Shown: positions 7,483 to 11,908 of the stretch, in pieces | Numbering within the stretch: position 1 is the stretch's first letter | Layout of the letters: each line of letters starts with the position of its first letter | Source of the DNA: an uncultured Nostocoides sp. | Lineage (GTDB): Bacteria; Actinomycetota; Actinomycetes; Actinomycetales; Dermatophilaceae | Assembly: GCA_936931335.1 (NCBI GenBank) | Contig: CAKZIH010000159.1 | Span: 1 to 11,908 of the forward strand | Direction: 5' to 3' | Length of the DNA stretch: 11,908 bases | The notes under the pieces: model-generated | What the model saw: the letters and a program-made list of their open reading frames with translations, nothing else | What the model was told of the DNA's origin: nothing | The model's database searches: none | Translations under genes and position numbers: made by a program

Positions 7483-8168
7483 CCCCCCACTCCCCTGACC
7501 ACGCCCAGCCGCCGATCCGGGTGCTACTCGTCGACGACGACCCGATGGTCCGCACCGGCCTGGGCCTGATCCTCGGCGGCGATCCGGGCATCGAGATCGT
7601 CGCGGAGGCGGCGGATGGGGAAGACGCCCTGGTCGCGCAGGCCCGGCATACCCCCGATGTGGTGCTCATGGACATCCGAATGCCGCGGCGCGACGGCTTG
7701 AGCGCGACCCAGGCCATGATGGCGCTGCCGCGCCCGCCGGCGATCCTGGTGCTGACCACCTTCGATGCCGACGAACTGGTGCTCGGGGCGCTGCGCGCCG
7801 GGGCGGCCGGCTTTCTGCTCAAGGACACCCCGCCGGCGCGTCTGGTGGAGGCGGTCCGCAGCGTCGCCGCGGGCCAGGCGATCCTCTCTCCCAGCGCCAC
7901 CGCGACCGTCATCGCCGCGGTCGCCCAGCCCGAACTCACCCGCGATGACGAAGCCCGCCAGCGCGCCCGCGCGCAGTTGGCCCAGCTCACCGAGCGGGAA
8001 CTGGAGGTCGCCGAGGCCATCGGCCGCGGTCTGTCCAACACCGAGATCGCCGCGCAGCTCTATATGAGCGTGGCGACGGTCAAGGCGCATGTGGGCCGGA
8101 TCTTCACCAAGCTGGGTCTGGACAACCGCGTTCAGATCGCGATCGTGGTCCACGACGCCGGCAAGTAG
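7479..8168 (+). CDS. NarL/FixJ-type response regulator (REC plus LuxR-type HTH)
   Basis: A 229-residue DNA-binding regulator, partner of the kinase translated just before it. In the receiver domain (about 13-125) the acidic pocket is D19-D21, the phospho-acceptor D65 in LMDIRMP, then T93 and K115. The LuxR-type helix-turn-helix occupies about 169-229: LTERELEVAEAIGRGLS is followed by NTEIAAQLYMSVATVKAHV, including the recognition helix. The 4-nt overlap with the kinase gene shows translational coupling. The next operon over is a divergent ABC exporter, the probable target by position; other targets are possible. The TAG stop lies within the candidate -10 of nucS, 11 nt before its start. Confidence 0.93.
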   Translation: MTPHSPDHAQPPIRVLLVDDDPMVRTGLGLILGGDPGIEIVAEAADGEDALVAQARHTPDVVLMDIRMPRRDGLSATQAMMALPRPPAILVLTTFDADELVLGALRAGAAGFLLKDTPPARLVEAVRSVAAGQAILSPSATATVIAAVAQPELTRDDEARQRARAQLAQLTERELEVAEAIGRGLSNTEIAAQLYMSVATVKAHVGRIFTKLGLDNRVQIAIVVHDAGK

Positions 8169-8171
8169 GCT
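8166..8171 (+). promoter_or_regulatory. Candidate -10 box of nucS overlapping the upstream stop codon
   Basis: TAGGCT fits TANNNT, and its first three bases are the stop codon of the response regulator gene. Eight nt follow before the nucS GTG, which lacks a ribosome binding site. A leaderless nucS transcript is therefore possible. Read-through from the regulator operon would be the alternative. Confidence 0.35.
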
Positions 8172-8179
8172 GCTGCCCC

Positions 8180-8875
8180 GTGCGTGTAGTCATTGCCCGG
8201 TGCAGCGTGGACTACGAGGGGCGGCTCACCGCCCACCTCCCGCTGGCCACCCGGTTGCTCATGGTCAAGGCCGATGGATCGGTCCTCGTCCACAGCGACG
8301 GCGGTTCCTACAAGCCCCTCAACTGGATGTCCCCGCCGTGCGTGCTCAGCGAGCAGGCACCGAGTCCGGAGGACCAGGCCGACGGCGTGGTCGCGGTCTG
8401 GACGGTGCGGCATACCAAATCGGATGACCGGCTCCTGGTGCGCATCCATGAGGTGGTGTCGGACACGGCATACGAACTCGGGATCGATCCGGGTCTGGTC
8501 AAGGACGGGGTGGAGGCGCACCTGCAGGCCCTGCTCGCCGAACACATCACCACCCTGGGCGAGGGTTATTCGCTGGTCCGGCGCGAGTACATGACCTCGA
8601 TCGGCCCGGTCGACATCCTGTGTAAGGACGCCGTGGGCGGCACGGTCGTGGTGGAGATCAAGCGCCGCGGCGAGATCGACGGGGTCGAGCAATTGACGCG
8701 CTATCTGGAACTGATCAACCGCGATCCACATCTCGCGCCGGCGACCGGGGTCTTCGCCGCCCAGCAGATCAAGCCGCAGGCACGGGTGCTCGCGCAGGAT
8801 CGCGGCATTCGCTGCCTGGTCCTGGACTATGACGCCCTGCGCGGGCTCGACTCGAGCGCCGACCGGCTGTTCTGA
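8180..8875 (+). CDS. nucS: Endonuclease NucS (EndoMS), non-canonical mismatch repair
   Basis: A 231-residue enzyme that in actinobacteria lacking MutS/MutL cuts both strands at mismatched DNA. The N-terminal DNA-binding/dimerisation domain begins RVVIARCSVDYEGRLTAHL and contains YKPLNWMSPP (44-53). The C-terminal PD-(D/E)xK nuclease domain shows GPVDIL with D145, VVEIKRR with E159 and K161, then Q171 and Y175. The tail SSADRLF ends in the hydrophobic form expected of a sliding-clamp binding peptide. The start is GTG, and the protein begins as family members do. It is transcribed in the same direction as the two-component genes, 11 nt after them, and converges on a STAS gene with a 30-bp gap in which I see no strong terminator. 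Confidence 0.96.
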   Translation: MRVVIARCSVDYEGRLTAHLPLATRLLMVKADGSVLVHSDGGSYKPLNWMSPPCVLSEQAPSPEDQADGVVAVWTVRHTKSDDRLLVRIHEVVSDTAYELGIDPGLVKDGVEAHLQALLAEHITTLGEGYSLVRREYMTSIGPVDILCKDAVGGTVVVEIKRRGEIDGVEQLTRYLELINRDPHLAPATGVFAAQQIKPQARVLAQDRGIRCLVLDYDALRGLDSSADRLF

Positions 8876-8905
8876 GCCGGTGGCTGCTCGGTCACGGCTA
8901 CGAGA

Positions 8906-9259
8906 TTAGGCGCTTAGCGGCAGCCGGCCCGCGCCGGCCCCGAAGCGGCGCGCCATCCCAAACCGGCGCAGCAGACGCTGCAGGTTCGGGCTCACCGCCA
9001 CCAGGCGCATCTCGTGACCGAGCCGCTGGCCCCGGCGGTGGCATTCGAGCAAGAGCCCGAGCCCGGTGGTATCGACCTCGACCTCGGCCAGATCCAAGAG
9101 CAGCGGACCCGGCGCCTTCTCGATAATCGCGTGCAAGCGGGCGCGCAGATCGGCGGCATTGTGCCGGTCGATCGGGCCGGTGATCAGCACGAAGGTGCCC
9201 TCGTCATGGGGCTGCACGACGACCGATGTCGCCTGCCTGGTGTCCACCATCGCTGTCAT
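8906..9259 (-). CDS. STAS-domain anti-sigma-factor antagonist, SpoIIAA/RsbV-like
   Basis: A 117-residue single STAS domain. Members bind an anti-sigma kinase and free a sigma factor; the kinase inactivates them by phosphorylating a Ser in a D-S-x-G motif. Here the segment is LAEVEVDTTGLGLLL, so the acceptor position is Thr64 (D63-T64-T65-G66) rather than Ser. ITGPIDRHNAADLRARL (26-42) is the usual first strand and helix. The ATG at 9259 is chosen because GGGGAG lies 7 nt upstream; an in-frame ATG at 9289 overlaps the TATATA box. No anti-sigma factor or sigma gene is nearby, so it is an orphan. It diverges from pduO. Confidence 0.85.
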   Translation of the reverse strand: MTAMVDTRQATSVVVQPHDEGTFVLITGPIDRHNAADLRARLHAIIEKAPGPLLLDLAEVEVDTTGLGLLLECHRRGQRLGHEMRLVAVSPNLQRLLRRFGMARRFGAGAGRLPLSA

Positions 9260-9283
9260 GTCCTGCTCCCCCCGCTGCGCTGT

Positions 9284-9332
9284 TGACATATATACGCCGT
9301 TGTCATCTGCGAGGTTGGTATGACACGCGTCA
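9284..9332. promoter_or_regulatory. Cluster of TGACA-type half-sites in divergent STAS/pduO gap
   Basis: TGACA at 9284-9288 and TGTCA at 9301-9305 form an inverted repeat around the TATATA box. Another TGACA at 9321-9325 begins the near-palindrome TGACACGCGTCA (9321-9332). The gap is 127 bp long and must serve both genes. A repressor or activator binding several half-sites is the inference; no family is assigned. Confidence 0.35.
9289..9294 (-). promoter_or_regulatory. Candidate -10 box (TATATA) for the STAS gene
   Basis: TATATA stands out in this GC-rich DNA. On the minus strand it would start transcription near 9283, giving a leader of about 23 nt that carries the GGGGAG ribosome binding site. 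The matching -35 is poor. The box is symmetrical, so the strand is inferred from the distance to the gene. Confidence 0.45.
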
Positions 9333-9386
9333 CAGTTTGATCACGGACTCCAGTGGGCGTACCGGGGCATCCGGCAGAGTGGCCAC

Positions 9387-10055
9387 ATGGTCAACCTGAC
9401 GCGCATCTATACGCGCACCGGCGACACCGGCACGACGACCCTCGGCGACTTCAGCCGCACCCGCAAGACCGACCCGCGGCTGGCGGCCTATGCCGACACG
9501 AATGAAGCGAATGCGGCCATCGGCGTCGCACTGGCCAGCAGTGGACTCGAGGCAATCGCCGGTGGGCTCGCACCCGAGGTGGCCGCCACGCTTTTCCGGG
9601 TGCAGAACGACCTCTTCGACGTCGGCGCGGACCTGAGCACCCCCCTGCGCCCCACGTATGCCGCCGAGCCCCTTCGTGTGCGGGCCGAGTGGGTGGACGA
9701 ACTGGAGGCGGACTGCGACGAGTTCAACGCCCGGCTGGAGCCGCTGCGCTCCTTCATCCTGCCCGGTGGGACGCCGGGTGCGGCCCAGCTCCACGTCGCC
9801 TGCACGGTGGTCCGGCGGGCGGAGCGCTCGACCTGGGCGGCCATCGAGGCGTATGGCGATGCCCCCGCCCCCGAGCCCGAGCCGGGTGGCGTGAACCCCG
9901 AATGCGCGACCTACCTCAACCGGCTCTCGGATCTGCTCTTCATCCTGGCCCGGGTGGCCAATCTAGAGGCCGGCGGCGATGTGCTCTGGCAGCCTGGTGG
10001 CGGCCGGGTGGCGGCACCGACGCGCCAGCGACGCACCGATCCTGGCCAGGCCTAG
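9387..10055 (+). CDS. pduO: Cob(I)yrinic acid a,c-diamide adenosyltransferase, PduO type
   Basis: A 222-residue enzyme that transfers the adenosyl group of ATP to cob(I)alamin to make adenosylcobalamin. The ATP-binding N terminus is IYTRTGDTGTTTLGD (7-21). Then come DLFDVGADLSTP (75-86), FILPGGT (123-129), VRRAERSTW (142-150) and YLNRLSDLLFILARVAN (176-192), all PduO-family signatures. A short Pro/Glu-rich stretch (160-168) interrupts the last helices. The ATG at 9387 begins the conserved MVNLTRIYTR; the upstream GAGTGG is a weak ribosome binding site. The final codons and stop lie inside the first unit of a tandem repeat. I see no cobalamin riboswitch in the 127-bp upstream gap. Confidence 0.93.
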   Translation: MVNLTRIYTRTGDTGTTTLGDFSRTRKTDPRLAAYADTNEANAAIGVALASSGLEAIAGGLAPEVAATLFRVQNDLFDVGADLSTPLRPTYAAEPLRVRAEWVDELEADCDEFNARLEPLRSFILPGGTPGAAQLHVACTVVRRAERSTWAAIEAYGDAPAPEPEPGGVNPECATYLNRLSDLLFILARVANLEAGGDVLWQPGGGRVAAPTRQRRTDPGQA

Positions 10056-10115
10056 CCCCCTGGTCAGGCTTAGCTCATTGGCCAGGCCTCGCTCCCGGGC
10101 CAGGCCTCACTCAGA
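10044..10115. repeat. Four tandem 18-bp repeats filling the pduO/DUF2550 gap
   Basis: Four head-to-tail units start at 10044, 10062, 10080 and 10098. The first ten bases read GGCCAGGCCT, GGTCAGGCTT, GGCCAGGCCT and GGCCAGGCCT; the next eight are less constant, with CTC in the last three units. The array covers the pduO stop, the whole 55-bp gap and the DUF2550 stop codon. Each GGCC can pair with any other, so folded RNA on either strand could help end transcription of the converging genes. Confidence 0.85.
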
Positions 10116-10551
10116 TGACGTGCCCCGTCGCGGCCGAATGACCCGGCGGGGCACTCTCCAGCCAGGCGCGAATCGCGGTCAGGCCCGACGGCGCCATTGC
10201 CAGGTCGAAATCGGTGCCGGCCGAATAACCGCGCACCATCGAGGCTTCGGCGAAGCCCGGGATGGGCTCGGCGGCGACCGTCGGCGACCCCATCTCCACC
10301 GCGTCCCGGCCCCAACTGACCGCCGGCTTGGTGCTCAGGCTCACCATCGGGAACCAGTCGATCGTGCGGTCCCCAAAACGCAGCAACCCCAGCCGCCACG
10401 GCTGGTCGGCTGGGGTGCGGAAGGCACATAGCAGGATCGGCGCAGAGCCGGCGATCCGGTGTCGGCGCAGCCAGATGAAGGCAATGAGCGCGATGGCGAT
10501 AAGCAGCAGCAGGCCGAGGAGGATCCCGCCTACCCGGACCGCCTCCGACAT
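10111..10551 (-). CDS. DUF2550 family membrane-anchored protein
   Basis: A 146-residue protein of unknown function found next to atpC in many actinobacteria (compare Rv1312, of similar length). One transmembrane helix lies at about 8-28 (LGLLLLIAIALIAFIWL), followed by basic RRHR, so most of the protein is probably cytosolic. The soluble part holds PWRLGLLRFGDRTIDWFP and ends WLESAPPGHSAATGHVI. The ATG at 10551 follows GGAG at about 7 nt; a longer in-frame reading runs back through atpC and is rejected. It lies 16 bp after atpC and is probably cotranscribed with it. A role linked to ATP synthase or the envelope is only a guess from neighbourhood. Confidence 0.85.
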   Translation of the reverse strand: MSEAVRVGGILLGLLLLIAIALIAFIWLRRHRIAGSAPILLCAFRTPADQPWRLGLLRFGDRTIDWFPMVSLSTKPAVSWGRDAVEMGSPTVAAEPIPGFAEASMVRGYSAGTDFDLAMAPSGLTAIRAWLESAPPGHSAATGHVI

Positions 10552-10567
10552 CGTCTGCTCCGTCGAC

Positions 10568-10834
10568 TCAGCGGGCCAGTGAGCCCTCGGACACCGTCTC
10601 GGAGACGATGACCACCTTGTCGTGGTCGACGGACATGAATCCGCCGTCGATGGTCGCGGTCTGGGCGCCGTCGGTGCCGTGGATACGGACCTCGCCCTGG
10701 CTGAGGACAACCAGCGTCGGCGCGTGTCCCGGCATGATGCCCAGGTCGCCCTCGACGGAGCGCACCGACACCATGGTGGCCTCGCCCGACCACACTTCGC
10801 TGACGGCGGAAACCAGCTGCACCTGCAAAGCCAC
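10568..10834 (-). CDS. atpC: F1Fo ATP synthase epsilon subunit (short form)
   Basis: An 88-residue epsilon subunit of F1, part of the central stalk that couples proton flow to ATP synthesis. The N-terminal beta-sandwich is complete: ALQVQLVSAVSEVWSGEA, then GDLGIMPGHAPTLVVLSQG, then a FMSVDHDKVVIVSETV strand region. The C-terminal helical hairpin that inhibits ATP hydrolysis in many bacteria (family length about 130) is missing; the protein stops after SLAR. The GTG at 10834 is chosen because GAGG lies 9 nt upstream and the homologous start is M-A-L-Q-V; an ATG at 10843 in the same frame has that GAGG directly against it. It is separated from atpD by about 220 bp, which is unusual. Confidence 0.9.
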   Translation of the reverse strand: MALQVQLVSAVSEVWSGEATMVSVRSVEGDLGIMPGHAPTLVVLSQGEVRIHGTDGAQTATIDGGFMSVDHDKVVIVSETVSEGSLAR

Positions 10835-10843
10835 GGGATGCAT

Positions 10844-10847
10844 CCTC
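10844..10847 (-). promoter_or_regulatory. Ribosome binding site that decides the atpC start
   Basis: On the minus strand GAGG is followed by 9 nt and then GTG at 10834. It abuts the alternative ATG at 10843 and so cannot serve that codon. Confidence 0.5.
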
Positions 10848-10874
10848 ACGGGTCGAGAGAGTTCGGAGATCCCG

Positions 10875-10880
10875 AGTCTA
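10875..10880 (-). promoter_or_regulatory. Candidate -10 box for a separate atpC promoter
   Basis: TAGACT on the minus strand fits TANNNT and lies downstream of the terminator-like hairpin that follows atpD. It would give a leader of about 35 nt with the GAGG site. No good -35 is seen. The main reason to propose it is that atpC otherwise depends on read-through. Confidence 0.3.
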
Positions 10881-10889
10881 CTCGCCGCG

Positions 10890-10932
10890 CAGGGATGCTC
10901 CGGACGCCGCCCAGGGTGCTCCGGACGCCGCC
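10890..10932. repeat. Two tandem 21-22 bp repeats in the atpD-atpC gap
   Basis: Copy one (10890-10911) and copy two (10912-10932) begin CAGGGATGCTCC and CAGGGTGCTCC and both end GGACGCCGCC. They differ only by one extra A. Each holds the palindrome TCCGGA. The copies adjoin directly, which looks like a recent tandem duplication. Confidence 0.8.
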
Positions 10933-10986
10933 GACCAAGCCGCTCTCGGGGCGGCGGGCACCCCATAGCGGCACGGGCGGCAACGC

Positions 10987-11015
10987 AAAGACCCCCGGGA
11001 GCACCGGGGGTCTTT
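10987..11015 (-). terminator. Terminator-like hairpin between atpD and atpC
   Basis: AAAGACCCCCGG (10987-10998) pairs perfectly with CCGGGGGTCTTT (11004-11015) around a 5-nt loop. The A and T ends make it look like a bidirectional intrinsic terminator; the trailing T-tract (TCTTTG) is short. It lies 40 bp beyond the atpD stop, within what is usually one operon. Confidence 0.75.
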
Positions 11016-11019
11016 GGCA

Positions 11020-11056
11020 GGTCGCTAAGGCGACCAATCCGAGCCGTCAGCGGCTC
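11020..11056. other. Two further small hairpins at the atpD 3' end
   Basis: GGTCGC-TAAG-GCGACC (11020-11035) and GAGCCG-TCAG-CGGCTC (11041-11056) are perfect 6-bp stems with 4-nt loops. The second overlaps the atpD stop codon. With the 12-bp hairpin beside them they form a row of three structures. They may stabilise the 3' end of atpD mRNA or help release the ribosome or polymerase. Confidence 0.5.
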
Positions 11057-11908
11057 ACAGGTTCTTCTGGATCTCGGCCCACTGGCGCTCGACGTCCTCA
11101 AGGCCACCGCACATGAAGAACGCCTGCTCACCGATGTGGTCATACTCACCGTCGAGGATCTTGGTGAACGCCTCGATGGTCTCGCTCAGCGGTACGGTCG
11201 AGCCCTCGATGCCGGTGAACTGCTTGGCCACATAGGTGTTCTGCGACAGGAAGCGCTGGATGCGCCGCGCGCGGTTGACGAGGATCTTGTCCTCTTCGGA
11301 CAGCTCGTCGATACCGAGGATCGCGATGATGTCCTGGAGCTCCTTGTTGCGCTGCAGGATCTGCTTGACGCGCACCGCGGTGGTGTAGTGGTCCTCCGCG
11401 ATGTACCGGCGGTCGAGGATCCGGCTGGTGGAGGTCAGCGGGTCCACGGCCGGGTAGATGCCGAGGGAGGCGATCTCACGCGAGAGCTCAGTGGTCGCGT
11501 CCAGGTGGGCAAAGGTGGTCGCCGGCGCCGGGTCGGTGTAGTCGTCCGCGGGGACGTAGATCGCCTGCATCGAGGTGATCGAGTGACCACGCGTGGAGGT
11601 GATGCGCTCCTGGAGCACACCCATCTCGTCGGCGAGGGTGGGCTGGTAACCCACGGCGGACGGCATACGGCCGAGCAGCGTCGAGACCTCGGAGCCGGCC
11701 TGGGTGAAGCGGAAGATGTTGTCGATGAAGAGCAGCACGTCCTGCTTCTGCACATCGCGGAAGTACTCCGCCATGGTCAGCGCGGACAGGGCGACCCGCA
11801 GCCGGGTGCCCGGCGGCTCGTCCATCTGGCCGAAGACCAGCGCGGTCTGACCGAGCACGCCCGCCTCGTCCATTTCCACCATGAGGTCGTTGCCCTCACG
11901 GGTGCGCG
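11055..11908 (-). CDS. atpD: F1Fo ATP synthase beta subunit (5' end outside window)
   Basis: The C-terminal 283 residues of the catalytic beta subunit of F1 (full length about 480). Visible are RTREGNDL at the fragment's start, Walker B KQDVLLFIDNIFRFTQAGSE, then LLGRMPSAVGYQPTLADEMG, and the DELSEEDK lever (about 11285-11308) that contacts the rotating gamma subunit. The Walker A loop lies outside. Nothing suggests damage. The ORF stays open to the window edge. The stop is followed by three hairpins and a long gap before atpC. Confidence 0.98.
   Translation of the reverse strand, partial: RTREGNDLMVEMDEAGVLGQTALVFGQMDEPPGTRLRVALSALTMAEYFRDVQKQDVLLFIDNIFRFTQAGSEVSTLLGRMPSAVGYQPTLADEMGVLQERITSTRGHSITSMQAIYVPADDYTDPAPATTFAHLDATTELSREIASLGIYPAVDPLTSTSRILDRRYIAEDHYTTAVRVKQILQRNKELQDIIAILGIDELSEEDKILVNRARRIQRFLSQNTYVAKQFTGIEGSTVPLSETIEAFTKILDGEYDHIGEQAFFMCGGLEDVERQWAEIQKNL

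Noticed and set aside
9260..9289. A longer STAS protein starting at the ATG at 9289
   Set aside because: That ATG overlaps the TATATA box and has no ribosome binding site; the ATG at 9259 has GGGGAG at good spacing.
9260..9386. A cobalamin riboswitch before pduO
   Set aside because: The 127-bp gap is short, holds a divergent promoter, and I could not find a B12-box-like segment.
10044..10115. A CRISPR-like array
   Set aside because: The 18-bp units are directly adjacent with no spacers, and there are no cas genes.
10846..11037. A 63-codon frame spanning the atpD-atpC gap on the minus strand
   Set aside because: It begins with TTG without a ribosome binding site, and its content follows the tandem duplication and the hairpins. 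No family resemblance is seen.

Overview
The window is high-GC DNA of an actinobacterium, most likely Micrococcales (Dermatophilaceae/Intrasporangiaceae-like by inference). The markers are mycoredoxin with WCGYC, a UvrD2-type helicase, the mismatch endonuclease NucS, a DUF2550 protein beside atpC, and several starts that look leaderless. I see no tRNA, rRNA, CRISPR array, transposase or phage gene. The first ten bases equal the 3' end of a standard Illumina adapter, so base 1 is probably a contig edge.

Left block (1-4324): a 5' helicase fragment (uvrD2, minus) diverges from mrx1 (plus). mrx1 converges on nudC (minus), which diverges from a membrane-anchored ABC1/UbiB-like kinase (plus). This repeats the mycobacterial grouping of uvrD2, mrx1, nudC and an ABC1 gene. 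The theme is redox and DNA maintenance.

Middle block (4352-8168): a strong hairpin separates the kinase from a two-gene ABC-2 type exporter (minus, ATPase then permease, 4-nt overlap). It diverges from a NarL-type histidine kinase/response regulator pair (plus, 4-nt overlap). The layout suggests that the two-component system controls the exporter; the signal and substrate are unknown.

Right block (8180-11908): nucS (plus), a lone STAS-domain anti-sigma-factor antagonist (minus), a PduO-type cobalamin adenosyltransferase (plus), then DUF2550, atpC and atpD (all minus, atpD cut by the window edge). This resembles the mycobacterial atpD-atpC-DUF2550-pduO-nucS neighbourhood.

The most unusual parts are non-coding. 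Four tandem 18-bp units fill the gap between pduO and the DUF2550 gene. A gap of about 210 bp between atpD and atpC holds a perfect 12-bp terminator-like hairpin, two more hairpins and a 21-22 bp duplication. A cluster of TGACA half-sites lies between the STAS gene and pduO. The word GTATG/CATAC is frequent throughout. I found no convincing new multi-gene system; most genes are housekeeping.
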